Shown in pieces: positions 25,123 through 33,507 of a stretch of 64,000 bases of DNA (its first letter is position 1; each line of letters starts with the position of its first letter). Position numbers and translations under genes: made by a program. The stretch comes from CAKZNE01 sp963976435. GTDB lineage: Bacteria > Bacteroidota > Bacteroidia > Flavobacteriales > Schleiferiaceae. A model generated the notes under the pieces. It was given only the letters and a program-made list of their open reading frames with translations. It did not search any database and had not been told where the DNA came from. Location of the stretch: contig CAXBKQ010000008.1 in assembly GCA_963976435.1 (NCBI GenBank), positions 1 through 64,000 of the forward strand. The letters are read 5' to 3'.

Positions 25123-25635
25123 CTATTTCAACCGTACTCCCTGACTGGAAAATGAAAGCCCTTGTTGGCCAAGGGTTGAAATCATTACCCCATCAAAAAT
25201 TGGGGTAAAAATGGAATCTGTACTGGCCCAATTGAAAATAAAATTTCCACCAGCTCCTCCTTCATTGTCAAGCTCGGGAATTATTATTTCCAAGGTCTCC
25301 ATAGGAAGAATATAAATGGGATTTTCCAAATAGTTACGAATCATTTTTCCATGAGTATCGTAGTATTTTGTATCGAGTATATAGGCCGTATCCTTATCGC
25401 TGGTATTCCTCATACTTACGGTTACTGTAAGTCCTACCATACTATGCGCATTTTTACTATAAACCTGAGAATGTACAGAGAGGTAGGTTTGACCAATATC
25501 TGTAAACCTTTCATTTGGCAATTCACACTTTCTCTTTTGCCAAGGCTCAATTTCTGGTAATTTTGGGCTGTCAATATCTGTATTACAAGAAATAAGGAAA
25601 ATGCTGAGTATAAAATAAATGCTGGTTTTCATCAA
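25123..25635 (-). CDS. DUF3124-type lipoprotein
   Basis: Lipobox in FILSIFLISC near residue 17, so a lipoprotein. The body matches my memory of DUF3124: QTYLSVHSQVYSK, VSMRNTSDKDTAYIL, KYYDTHGKMIRNYL, ILPMETLEIIIPE and GGAGGNFIFNW. The function of the domain is unknown. It is followed leftwards by nothing within 200 nt and preceded by the beta-barrel gene on the same strand with an 83-nt gap. Confidence 0.75.
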   Translation of the reverse strand: MMKTSIYFILSIFLISCNTDIDSPKLPEIEPWQKRKCELPNERFTDIGQTYLSVHSQVYSKNAHSMVGLTVTVSMRNTSDKDTAYILDTKYYDTHGKMIRNYLENPIYILPMETLEIIIPELDNEGGAGGNFIFNWASTDSIFTPIFDGVMISTLGQQGLSFSSQGVRLK

Positions 25636-25718
25636 TGTTTAATATTTACTCTGTTTTATGCTAAATTATACTAAGCTAGTATGTGATTTTGAAAATTACC
25701 GAGATGCTAAGGATGCCC

Positions 25719-26537
25719 TTATACATCAAATGTTAGAGAAAGATTTATTCTAAAAGTCCTTAATTCCACTCTCTCTTTTTGCAATTCTCCATAACCAATC
25801 CTAGGGTTGGTACTGTAATTATATTCTTGGTCGTTTTGTGGATTATAATTCTCCATAAAATTACTAATTCGCAATCTATATGGCGAAAAATAATAGATGG
25901 GATTTGCTAAAAAGGATAATCTTAGGGATAGTTTTTTGCTCAGCACCTTTTCTGCTGATACTCCTATCAATCCCCTCAGTAGTACGTCATCATAGGTGGC
26001 AGTGAAGCTTTCGCGTATTCTTTGGGTTTCAATTTCAAATAATTCATAGGAATCAAACCTTTGAACATATGCCGCTTCCAGTCCTCCTACAATCCAAAAA
26101 TTATAATCTTTGTTTTTACTCATCAGGTTTCGTTCCAGGGCAAATTCGAAGCCTAAAACTGTATAGCCATATTCCACACGCTCCTCCTCGCCTGATGTCA
26201 CCAAGCTATCTCCTTGATAGCTTGCAGACCGACCATTTATGGAAACACCATCCCATTGAAACACATTTTGATAATTAATTCCATACCTAAAATTTAGTTT
26301 CTTGGACTTTTTATGAATTAGACCCAAAGAAAAATTATGCAAAACCGGACCATGATCGTGCTTGCCTTCCCCGAACACAATTCTTTCCTGAAGGGAAAAA
26401 ATCTCAGCATTAAAGGCACTATTACGTGGCTGTATTCCAAAACCATAGCTCAAATAGGCATTCCATGGTTTTTGGGCAGATAAACTTTGGCAGCCAAAGA
26501 ATAGGAATAATGTGAACAGTAAATACCTAGTTTTCAT
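25719..26537 (-). CDS. Outer-membrane beta-barrel protein, unknown
   Basis: Signal peptide ends at SLSAQ. The remainder is a run of amphipathic strands with aromatic residues (NFSLGLIHKKSKKLNFRYGINYQ, YTVLGFEFALERNL, LSLRLSFLANPIYYFSPYRL), ending in the strand RTFRINLSLTFDV with a hydrophobic last residue pattern. About ten to twelve strands would fit. I do not recognise a family. It is upstream of the DUF3124 lipoprotein on the same strand. Confidence 0.68.
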   Translation of the reverse strand: MKTRYLLFTLFLFFGCQSLSAQKPWNAYLSYGFGIQPRNSAFNAEIFSLQERIVFGEGKHDHGPVLHNFSLGLIHKKSKKLNFRYGINYQNVFQWDGVSINGRSASYQGDSLVTSGEEERVEYGYTVLGFEFALERNLMSKNKDYNFWIVGGLEAAYVQRFDSYELFEIETQRIRESFTATYDDVLLRGLIGVSAEKVLSKKLSLRLSFLANPIYYFSPYRLRISNFMENYNPQNDQEYNYSTNPRIGYGELQKERVELRTFRINLSLTFDV

Positions 26538-26628
26538 TCCAGAAATTGAACTTTTAATATCGACTAAATATACGATTTACAATTATGCTAATTTCATGAA
26601 GGCAAAACACCATTTCAAATATTTAATC

Positions 26629-26758
26629 TTGCAAGCATTGCCTAAAAGCTTATATTTAATCTCTCTATGAGAGTAAAATTTTACTAACCCAGTTTCCTAG
26701 AGCTTCGGCTCTTTGAGATTGAACTGTGAGAGGCCCTTGCTTTGTAAGGGCCTTTTTT
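26629..26758 (+). ncRNA. Candidate small RNA
   Basis: TTG at 26629-26631, a 19-nt spacer and TATATTTA at 26651-26658 resemble the Bacteroidota promoter with one mismatch in the -7 element. The predicted ~95-nt transcript contains a 14-bp palindrome AGTAAAATTTTACT (26672-26685). It also has a cUUCGg-capped hairpin AGAGC/GCTCT (26699-26712) within an outer CAGTT/AACTG stem. It ends in an intrinsic terminator (8-bp GC-rich stem 26731-26738/26746-26753 plus a T-run) that overlaps the stop codon of the convergent regulator gene. No plus-strand protein gene lies upstream, so the terminator needs another explanation. Confidence 0.5.
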
Positions 26759-27398
26759 AATCTACCAAACCCTGCTGAAAAGCGTATTTCACTAAACCAT
26801 TTACATTTCTAACATTTAGTTTGCTAATGAGGTTTTTACGATGAGTCTCCACAGTATGTTTGCTAATAAACAGTTTATCGGCAATTTCATTAGTGGTTAA
26901 TTCCTCGGCAATAAGTATTAGCACCTCCTTCTCTCGGTCTGTTAACTCTACTATCTGATAATCTTTATCTTGCTTTTGCCTTTTTTGCAATCCTTCCATT
27001 ATCCTATTGCTTACCTCTTGGCTATAATAGTTTTCTCCCTTTACCAGACTTCGAATGGCTAATTCCAACTCAGCCTTTCCTGTGTTTTTTAGCAAATAAC
27101 CTTGTGCCCCTGCTTTTATTAATTTTTGGATATAATCTACTGTTCCAAACATGGTTAGCATGAGAATTTTTATACTAGGATATTTTTCACTAATAATTTT
27201 TGTAGCCTCTAAACCATCGATTTTGGGCATATTCATGTCTAGTAAAATAACATCCGGAAGCTGATCTTCTAAAATTTCCAGCAAAACTTTACCATTTGGA
27301 GCTTCCTTAATAATTTCAAAATCCTCAATTTCTGAAAGTAATGCTTTGAGCCCATCAATGAAGATTTGGTGGTCGTCTGCTATAATAATTTTAATCAT
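26757..27398 (-). CDS. LuxR/NarL-type response regulator
   Basis: Receiver domain at residues 1-120 with acidic pair DD (8-9), phospho-acceptor Asp54 in VILLDMNMPK and a conserved lysine in YLLKNTGKAEL. A LuxR-type HTH follows at residues ~145-213 (LTDREKEVLILIAEELTTNEIADKL, SKHTVETHRKNLISKL). It lies 10 nt after the TPR histidine kinase, which is its probable partner. Target genes cannot be deduced, but inverted repeats in the 30.65 kb region upstream of the same cluster are candidates. Confidence 0.92.
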   Translation of the reverse strand: MIKIIIADDHQIFIDGLKALLSEIEDFEIIKEAPNGKVLLEILEDQLPDVILLDMNMPKIDGLEATKIISEKYPSIKILMLTMFGTVDYIQKLIKAGAQGYLLKNTGKAELELAIRSLVKGENYYSQEVSNRIMEGLQKRQKQDKDYQIVELTDREKEVLILIAEELTTNEIADKLFISKHTVETHRKNLISKLNVRNVNGLVKYAFQQGLVD

Positions 27399-27408
27399 AG
27401 TTTTTCAT

Positions 27409-29331
27409 TTAAAGAGGCATTTCAATTATTACCGTTGTTCCCCTTCCAAGTTTAGAATCAATGGTATAGCTCCCTCCTAATTTTTCAGCCCTAAGGTTTA
27501 AATTGTGAAGTCCTATTCCACTACCCTGTTTTTGAATTTTCTCTATTTCAAAACCTATCCCATCATCCTCAATAATTACATTAAATTCATTCTCTAATCC
27601 ATTTATCTGGATGCTAATATTCTGGGCCTTCGCATGCTTAAGACTATTGTTTACAGATTCTTGAATAATCCTGTAAATGCCAATTTCCATTTCTCCTCCC
27701 AGCCTTTGATCTAAACCATACATCTGGCAGCTACATTTTAAAGTTCCTATGCTATTTATAGAATCACAAAATTCCTCCAAGGCAAATTTCAATCCTAAGC
27801 TACTTACAAGTCCAGTACTCAAATTATGAGATACCCTTCTAATTTCTTCACAGGATTCATCTAATAGATTACTGGCCTTTTGGTATTGTTCCAATGTTTC
27901 CTTTGGTGCCTCCTGAATTTTTTCTGAAAGGGCACTAAAAAGTAATTTAACAGTGGAAAGCATACTCCCTGTTCGGTCATGCAGGTCTGTGGCTATTCTT
28001 TGTCTTTCTTCTTCCTGCCCTTTTATCAAAGCATTCACAGCTTTTAATTCCTGCTCATTTATTAAAACATTGATTTTTTCTCGAGCTAATTGAGCATCCT
28101 TCAATGCGTTTTTTCGCCTTTGGTAATAGGCATATAAGGCTATAAATAAACCCATCAATAATAAAAGTCCACCTGCAAAAAGGGCATTTCTTTCGGCTAA
28201 ACTGGTTTTGTTTTTTTCGGCCAGTAATTCAATTTTTTGCTCCTTTTTTTCCGTCTCATATTTCGTTTGCATCTCGGAAATACTAGCCACTTTATCCTTG
28301 TTAATTAATGTGTCTTTTAACTGAGAAAATTTTTTCTGATAAAAAAATGCCAATTGATGATTCCCCATTAGAGAATAGCTTTTTGCCAATTGCTCAAATG
28401 CATTCGCCTTTAAATTTAGGTCTTCAATTCTAATGGAAATAGGGATAACCCTTTGGTAATAAGAAATTGCGGAATCGTAAAGACCTACATTTTCAAAAAG
28501 GATTCCTAAGTTTAATAAAATGGAGGCTTTACCCTTGTCATATTCTAGGTAATGGTATTGCCTAAATGCCTTTTTATAAAAATGATATGCCTTAGGGAAG
28601 TTTTCTTTTTGATCGTAGCAATTAGCAATATTATTGGCACATATCCCCAAATTAAAAACATCACCAATAATTTGAAATAGGCTATCTGCAAGTAGAAAGT
28701 TTTGCAGTGCTAGGTCATATCGATCAATAATGAAATAGTAGTTCCCCATTCCATTATAAGAAGTGGCTAGACCCTCATAATATTGACTGGCTTCCCCTAG
28801 ATTTTTTGCCTTTTCATAATATTCAAAAGCTTTTAGAGGGCTTGAATATTCTGATTGTAAATCACCTAAACCATTATAGGCACTTATTAATCCGGCACTG
28901 TCTTTTGCCGTTTCACTGAGTCTTAGGCTTTCGAATAAAATTTGGAAGGAAGAATCAATTTGTGATTGTTGTCGATATACATAGTTCATCACAAAACAAA
29001 CATTGGCTGCGCCCGAAAAATTCTGGAGCTTAACACGAATATTTTTGGCCTTTCTTAAATAGAAGAGTGCAGAATCATTTTTTCCTTTTGCATTATAAAT
29101 AGAACCTAAACGCATAAAAGCAGAAGCGATACCCGCCTCATAATTTGTTTGTTTGGATTCCATTAACACCTCATTTGCCAAAATAAAGGAGGAGTCTAAA
29201 TTGTGATTTTGCAAATGGTAGGCCCTAAGAATTTTTTGATCAATGGAATGAGTATCGCCCGCCACTGCTAATAATCTCAGATTTATCAACAACAACAAAA
29301 GGATACTCCTTAATTTGTTTGATTGGACCAT
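27409..29331 (-). CDS. TPR-containing sensor histidine kinase (HisKA_3 type)
   Basis: Signal peptide, then about six to seven TPR motifs in the periplasmic part (residues ~30-370), a coiled-coil-like segment, one transmembrane helix (ALFAGGLLLLMGLFIALYAYY) and a cytoplasmic kinase. The dimerisation box is EEERQRIATDLHDRTGSML with phospho-acceptor His at about residue 450. The ATPase domain has VNNSLKHAKAQ, EDDGIGF and GSGIGLHNLNLRAEKLGG. The layout is typical of Bacteroidota. It is co-transcribed with the LuxR-type regulator downstream, and the gene of unknown function upstream ends 15 nt before it. Confidence 0.92.
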   Translation of the reverse strand: MVQSNKLRSILLLLLINLRLLAVAGDTHSIDQKILRAYHLQNHNLDSSFILANEVLMESKQTNYEAGIASAFMRLGSIYNAKGKNDSALFYLRKAKNIRVKLQNFSGAANVCFVMNYVYRQQSQIDSSFQILFESLRLSETAKDSAGLISAYNGLGDLQSEYSSPLKAFEYYEKAKNLGEASQYYEGLATSYNGMGNYYFIIDRYDLALQNFLLADSLFQIIGDVFNLGICANNIANCYDQKENFPKAYHFYKKAFRQYHYLEYDKGKASILLNLGILFENVGLYDSAISYYQRVIPISIRIEDLNLKANAFEQLAKSYSLMGNHQLAFFYQKKFSQLKDTLINKDKVASISEMQTKYETEKKEQKIELLAEKNKTSLAERNALFAGGLLLLMGLFIALYAYYQRRKNALKDAQLAREKINVLINEQELKAVNALIKGQEEERQRIATDLHDRTGSMLSTVKLLFSALSEKIQEAPKETLEQYQKASNLLDESCEEIRRVSHNLSTGLVSSLGLKFALEEFCDSINSIGTLKCSCQMYGLDQRLGGEMEIGIYRIIQESVNNSLKHAKAQNISIQINGLENEFNVIIEDDGIGFEIEKIQKQGSGIGLHNLNLRAEKLGGSYTIDSKLGRGTTVIIEMPL

Positions 29332-29346
29332 AAAAAGAGCTAATCC

Positions 29347-30105
29347 CTATAATTCAATCACATTATTTAAATAGTCTACGCTTTGTGCCTGACCGGAATT
29401 AATGGCATTAATTTGATTTATAACTGGATAACTAGGTGGATTTGTAACAGGACATGGCAATTCCATAAATGCTGCAGCAGCTACATAATCACTTTCAATT
29501 CCTGAGGAGGTACTCGGTCTGGGTTCATAAAAACAAGAGACCGTTCCTAAAGGATTCCCAGGTTCCAAAGACATTCTATTGATATAGTCTACGGATTTGG
29601 TTTTGGACATAATAATTAGGAAATAGTTTTGCATATAAGTAGTGCTGGTACTCAATACCACCTTATACCTTATCTGGTCTTCTCCAGGTAAAATTGGTCC
29701 TTCATCCAGTTCATCTTCGTCAAATAATTTGGTAGTAACAGGCTTTAAAATTTTCCCCTTAGATCTGGTCTTCTTTGTACCACTTGTCTCTACCTCCACA
29801 ATATTTACTTCATAATTATCCATAGACGGCGACTGTTGACTGTAAAAAGAACGCAAATAACTGGCCATGGGTGCATTTTCCTCCGGTTCCACTCCTTGAT
29901 ATGAAAACTCATAGGTGATGGTATTCGCTTCATTATCTACTTTGGGTTCGGAGAAGATTAAATTACCTGAGGAAAGGGGTAAATCGAAAACGAAGAAATA
30001 ATAATTTACAGGACTTATAGTTGGCGGATCGCTGCTTATACTTTCGGATTTTCCTATTGGATTTATTAGCAATGTTCTGACGGGGCTTGGTGTAGTTTCA
30101 CTCAT
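29347..30105 (-). CDS. Unknown protein upstream of the TPR kinase
   Basis: 252 residues, no signal peptide, Pro/Ser-rich and acidic. A beta-rich pattern is likely (VNYYFFVFDLPLSSGNLIF, NTITYEFSYQGVEPEE, IRYKVVLSTSTTY). The motif S-V-D-Y-I/L-N recurs as KSVDYINRM and QSVDYLNNV near the end. I do not recognise the family. It lies 15 nt upstream of the kinase gene, so it is probably in the same operon and may supply or modify the signal. Confidence 0.65.
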   Translation of the reverse strand: MSETTPSPVRTLLINPIGKSESISSDPPTISPVNYYFFVFDLPLSSGNLIFSEPKVDNEANTITYEFSYQGVEPEENAPMASYLRSFYSQQSPSMDNYEVNIVEVETSGTKKTRSKGKILKPVTTKLFDEDELDEGPILPGEDQIRYKVVLSTSTTYMQNYFLIIMSKTKSVDYINRMSLEPGNPLGTVSCFYEPRPSTSSGIESDYVAAAAFMELPCPVTNPPSYPVINQINAINSGQAQSVDYLNNVIEL

Positions 30106-30168
30106 GATAAATAATTAAATTGGTTTAAAACAGTTCAGTATTCCTTCAAATGTACAATTTTCGATATT

Positions 30169-30576
30169 CTATTTCTGCTCTTTAGCAGCAAGGTTATTAG
30201 TGAGAGGATTCTCGCCGGTATCCGTACCAACAAGAGTCTTTAGGCCATCCATTCCTACTAAAATAATTCTATAGCTTACCTTATTTGGGCTTTTATCTGT
30301 ATACCATTCATAAGTATATTCGGTGGGCATTACAGAATGACCCTTGGCTTTGATTGTAGCAATAGCTTCAAAACTCTTACCATCCTCAGCTCTTTCTATT
30401 ATGAAAAAACTAGAGTTTACTTCTTTGGGTAAAGTCCAATAAATACTTTCAGAATCCTCCTGAATTATAAGCTTTACAGGCAGCTCTTTAATGGAGTTTA
30501 GGGAGTCAATTTTTTGAGCATTTGATTGAAAAGTGAAAAAACTTAGACTTAAACTTAATAGTGCGATGAATTTCAT
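30169..30576 (-). CDS. Small exported protein with fibronectin-III-like fold
   Basis: Signal peptide ending at QSNAQ. The ~110-residue mature part contains IYWTLPKEVNSSFFIIERAEDGKSFEAIATIKAKG and KVSYRIILVGMDG. This pattern matches the Fn3-like modules that often precede sorting domains in Bacteroidota, but no sorting domain follows. A promoter candidate lies upstream at 30608-30636. It is 63 nt before the 252-residue unknown gene and may lead the kinase/regulator operon. Confidence 0.65.
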   Translation of the reverse strand: MKFIALLSLSLSFFTFQSNAQKIDSLNSIKELPVKLIIQEDSESIYWTLPKEVNSSFFIIERAEDGKSFEAIATIKAKGHSVMPTEYTYEWYTDKSPNKVSYRIILVGMDGLKTLVGTDTGENPLTNNLAAKEQK

Positions 30577-30607
30577 AATGGTTTGTTTTTTTGATTTGTT
30601 GTTGAAA

Positions 30608-30636
30608 CAAAGGTGCTGCGTATCAGGATTTTACAA
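30608..30636 (-). promoter_or_regulatory. Probable promoter of the Fn3-like/kinase operon
   Basis: The minus strand has TTG (30634-30636), an 18-nt spacer and CACCTTTG (30608-30615), a one-base deviation from TAnnTTTG. Confidence 0.45.
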
Positions 30637-30649
30637 ATCACCCAAAACC

Positions 30650-30680
30650 GTGAAATTCACCTATCCCTGATTTCAGGGAT
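30650..30680. promoter_or_regulatory. Two adjacent inverted repeats in the divergent region
   Basis: GTGAA-A-TTCAC (30650-30660) and ATCCCTG-ATTT-CAGGGAT (30663-30680) are perfect inverted repeats lying between the divergent Fn3-like and moeA genes. They are candidate binding sites for a dimeric regulator, such as the LuxR-type protein of this cluster. Confidence 0.45.
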
Positions 30681-30700
30681 GCTCAATTAATTCATAAATA

Positions 30701-30722
30701 AAATATAACAAGCGTTATATTT
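30701..30722. promoter_or_regulatory. Candidate operator of the molybdenum-cofactor operon
   Basis: A perfect 9-bp inverted repeat AAATATAAC-AAGC-GTTATATTT ends 19 nt before the moeA ATG and overlaps a -7-like TATATTTA. Its AT-rich core with CGTTATA is reminiscent of ModE boxes, but the half-site order differs from the E. coli consensus. The ModE-like protein encoded in the operon is the obvious candidate binder. Confidence 0.5.
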
Positions 30723-30741
30723 ACCAAAAAATAACGCCCAA

Positions 30742-31923
30742 ATGATTTCTATCCAAGAGGCAATAGATATTAGCTTACAAAAAACGGAGGTTTCCCAAAA
30801 AACGGAGATTTCTAAACTCGCAGATGCCTTAGGCCATAAACTAGCAGAAAACATTTATTCCAAGATGGATATGCCACCTTTTCCACAATCTGCTATGGAT
30901 GGTTATGCCTTAAAAATTCACGACAAAAATGTTTATACCATTATTGCTGAACAAAAGGCTGGAGATGGCAATGATTTTAAATTGGAAGCTGGAGAAGCTA
31001 TTCGAATTTTTACAGGAGCCATGCTTCCAAAATCTGCGGACAGCATTGTTATACAGGAAAAGGCAATACGAAAAGCTGATCTACTTTATCTAGAATCCAA
31101 AGCAAAGCTTGGCTCTAATATTAGGCCACAAGCAGAACAAATTAAAAAAGGAGAATTGGCATTGGAGAAAAATTTTATGCTTAATCCTGCCTCCATTGGT
31201 TATATAGCTTCCCTAGGAATTTCGGAAGTGAAAGTATGGGCCAAGCCCAAAGTAGGGATAATCAGCACTGGTAATGAATTAGTATCCCCTGGAAATAAAT
31301 TAAAGCCCGGTCAGATTTACGAAAGCAATCAGCTCATGCTTACTAGCGCACTTCGCGAAAAAGGAATTCATAATGTGATTTCATATAAGGTTAAAGATAA
31401 TCTTAAGGCTACAGAAATTTTGATTGAAAAGGCTCTGGAAGAATGTGATTACTTGCTGATCTCAGGTGGAATTTCCGTAGGGGATTATGATTTTGTAGCT
31501 AAGGCCCTCCATACAAATAAGGTAGATTGCCACTTTTATAAAGTAGCACAAAAGCCAGGAAAGCCAATTTGGTTTGGATCGAAAAATGGGAAATTGGTTT
31601 TCGCTCTACCCGGTAACCCTGCAGCTGCTCTTAGTTGTTTTTATGTTTATGTACTTCCCAGCATAAAAAAATGGCAAGGATTGAATGATTATAAAATCAA
31701 ATGGGAAAAATCAATTCTAAAAGAAGCCTATTTTAAAAAAGGAATAAGGCCACAATTTTTAAAAGCTAAAACAAATGACAAGGAAATTGAAATTTTAGAT
31801 GGACAAAATTCTTCAATGTTGGCCAGCTTTTCAATGGCCAATGCCCTTTGTTTTCTAGATGGAAAGGAAGAATACTGGGTGGAAAAAGGCAGTGCCGTTA
31901 ATTATTTAAAAATCAACGAATGA
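30742..31923 (+). CDS. moeA: Molybdopterin molybdenumtransferase
   Basis: Inserts molybdate into adenylylated molybdopterin. MoeA signatures are present: PPFPQSAMDGYAL near residue 47, the EAIRIFTGAMLP segment, GIISTGNEL, the SGGISVGDYDFV loop and LPGNPAAALSCFYVYV. The C-terminal domain IV is present, so the 393-residue protein is complete. ATG 30742 is the start. It overlaps the ModE-like gene by 4 nt (ATGA), leading a tightly packed seven-gene operon. Confidence 0.95.
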   Translation: MISIQEAIDISLQKTEVSQKTEISKLADALGHKLAENIYSKMDMPPFPQSAMDGYALKIHDKNVYTIIAEQKAGDGNDFKLEAGEAIRIFTGAMLPKSADSIVIQEKAIRKADLLYLESKAKLGSNIRPQAEQIKKGELALEKNFMLNPASIGYIASLGISEVKVWAKPKVGIISTGNELVSPGNKLKPGQIYESNQLMLTSALREKGIHNVISYKVKDNLKATEILIEKALEECDYLLISGGISVGDYDFVAKALHTNKVDCHFYKVAQKPGKPIWFGSKNGKLVFALPGNPAAALSCFYVYVLPSIKKWQGLNDYKIKWEKSILKEAYFKKGIRPQFLKAKTNDKEIEILDGQNSSMLASFSMANALCFLDGKEEYWVEKGSAVNYLKINE

Positions 31924-32255
31924 AAATAGTTGCAAAAAGTAAAATTTGGCTGGAAACAGAAAATGGGATTCTTATTGGTGAAGGAAGATATAGGTTGTTA
32001 AAAGAACTAGATCATGCTAAATCCATTTCCAAGGCAGCAAAAAACTTAGGCATGTCCTACAATAAGGCCTGGAAACTCTTAAAAGATATGAATAGTAATG
32101 CACCAAAGGCCATAAGCAAAAATAGTCCTGGAGGAAAAAATGGCGGTGGGACAGAAATTACAGAATATGCGCTAGGACTAATTTCAGCCTTTGAAGAATT
32201 GAATAAAAGCTGCTGGAAATTACTTGATGAGAAAATCCAAACCCTGAAATTTTAG
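31920..32255 (+). CDS. ModE-type winged-helix regulator (DNA-binding domain only)
   Basis: 111 residues matching the N-terminal winged helix of ModE: KIWLETENGILIGEGRYRLLKELD, SISKAAKNLGMSYNKAWKLLKDMN, and the wing GGKNGGGTEITEYA. The C-terminal molybdate-binding (TOBE) domains of full ModE are missing. It is therefore unclear how it would sense molybdate; it may respond to another signal or to a protein partner. It overlaps moeA by 4 nt and is followed by mobA after 3 nt. The inverted repeat before moeA is a likely target. Confidence 0.85.
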   Translation: MKIVAKSKIWLETENGILIGEGRYRLLKELDHAKSISKAAKNLGMSYNKAWKLLKDMNSNAPKAISKNSPGGKNGGGTEITEYALGLISAFEELNKSCWKLLDEKIQTLKF

Positions 32256-32258
32256 ACG

Positions 32259-32843
32259 ATGGAGAACCTTGTTAATGCCTATATTTTAATTGGAGGAGAA
32301 AGCTCTAGAATGAAAAGCCCCAAAGGAAATTTAATCCTAAATGGGAAAAGTTTTATAGAAAACATTTCAGAAACACTGCAAGGCATTAGTAAGAATATAT
32401 TTCTGGTAGGTGATAAATTAGACTATGATCACCTACAAATCCCAAGGATAAATGATCATTTTTCACACATCGGCCCAATTTCAGGAATACATGCCGCTCT
32501 AAAACATAGTTCTAGTGAATGGAATTTTATTCTCAGCTGCGATATCCCCCTGCTTTCTCCAAAAATTTTGCATTTGCTCCTAAAGCAAATAGACTCTGAA
32601 AAAAGGGCTATAGTTTTAAAGGACAAAAAAACTGTCCATCCCTTGATAGGATTATATCCAAAAGCGGCCAGAACCACAGTAGAAAAGCAGATTAATATTG
32701 AGGATTATAAACTCAAAAACTTACTAAAAAAACTAAAATTTAAGAGCGCATCAATGGGTGAAGAATTTGAAATTCAAAACATCAACAAGCCACAAGACTA
32801 TAAGCGCATCCTACAATCATATGAAAATAAAATACTTCGGTAA
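32259..32843 (+). CDS. mobA: Molybdenum cofactor guanylyltransferase
   Basis: Transfers GMP to molybdenum cofactor to give the MGD form. The nucleotide-binding N-terminus is LIGGESSRMKSPKGNLILNGKSFIE, and the metal-binding segment reads FILSCDIPLLSPK. 194 residues fits MobA. Its presence suggests that a DMSO-reductase-family enzyme with bis-MGD is encoded elsewhere in the genome. The 3' end overlaps moaD by 23 nt. Confidence 0.9.
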   Translation: MENLVNAYILIGGESSRMKSPKGNLILNGKSFIENISETLQGISKNIFLVGDKLDYDHLQIPRINDHFSHIGPISGIHAALKHSSSEWNFILSCDIPLLSPKILHLLLKQIDSEKRAIVLKDKKTVHPLIGLYPKAARTTVEKQINIEDYKLKNLLKKLKFKSASMGEEFEIQNINKPQDYKRILQSYENKILR

Positions 32844-33051
32844 AATAGCAGAATTAACAGGAATTTCAGAGGAGGAAATTGAGGTCTTTATAGGAGACTC
32901 CAAAGAATTGAATACTCTTTTGGAAGAAAAATACCCATCCTTAAAACAGATGGAGTATAAAATGGCTATTGACGAAAAGATTGTCAATGCTACCCAAAAA
33001 TTAGAGGCCCATTCAACAATTGCATTACTCCCCCCTTTTGCAGGAGGATAA
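32821..33051 (+). CDS. moaD: Molybdopterin synthase sulfur carrier subunit
   Basis: Ubiquitin-like sulfur carrier. 76 residues from ATG 32821, beginning MKIKYFGKIAELTG and ending in the required Gly-Gly (LLPPFAGG), which is thiocarboxylated in use. The frame stays open upstream to 32758, but that part lies inside mobA, and the homology-typical start is at 32821. It overlaps mobA by 23 nt and moaE follows 11 nt later. No MoeB-type activating enzyme is in the window. Confidence 0.9.
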   Translation: MKIKYFGKIAELTGISEEEIEVFIGDSKELNTLLEEKYPSLKQMEYKMAIDEKIVNATQKLEAHSTIALLPPFAGG

Positions 33052-33062
33052 AGATAAAATCA

Positions 33063-33503
33063 ATGACAAAAAAAATTAAAAAAGTATTTCAGCAAGGTCC
33101 TATTTCCGCAAGTTTTATTGCTGATAGTATTGCTAAACATCAAAGTAAAACAAGCATTGGAGCACATTCCATCTTTATGGGCCAGGTTAGAGCTGATGAA
33201 ATAAATGGCAAAATAGTAAAAGCTATAGATTATACGGCCTATGAAGAAATGGCGGAAAAGGAATTTCATGTATTGAGAGAAGAAACTTTTGAAAAATTCA
33301 ATCTCAGCTGCATGCATATCCATCATAGTTTAGGAAGAGTAATGTCTGGGGAGATTTGCCTTTTTGTTTTTGTGAGCTCCAAACATCGAAAACCAGTATT
33401 TGGAGCTATTGAATATTTGGTGGAAGAGATAAAAAAAAGAATAGCCATTTTCGGAAAAGAGATTTTTGAAGATGAAAGCCACAGCTGGAAAATAAACAAC
33501 TAA
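33063..33503 (+). CDS. moaE: Molybdopterin synthase catalytic subunit
   Basis: Converts precursor Z (cPMP) to molybdopterin with MoaD. MoaE features are seen: GAHSIFMGQVRADEINGK, YTAYEEMAEKEF, IHHSLGRVMSGEICLFVFVSSKHRKPVFGAIEYLVEEIKKRIAIFGKE with the catalytic lysines, and the C-terminal W of SHSWKINN. 146 residues is normal. Located between moaD and the moaC-moaB fusion. Confidence 0.93.
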   Translation: MTKKIKKVFQQGPISASFIADSIAKHQSKTSIGAHSIFMGQVRADEINGKIVKAIDYTAYEEMAEKEFHVLREETFEKFNLSCMHIHHSLGRVMSGEICLFVFVSSKHRKPVFGAIEYLVEEIKKRIAIFGKEIFEDESHSWKINN

Positions 33504-33507
33504 GATT

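Noticed and set aside
32758..32820. N-terminal extension of MoaD
   Set aside because: It lies inside mobA in another frame; MoaD homologues start at MKIKYFG.
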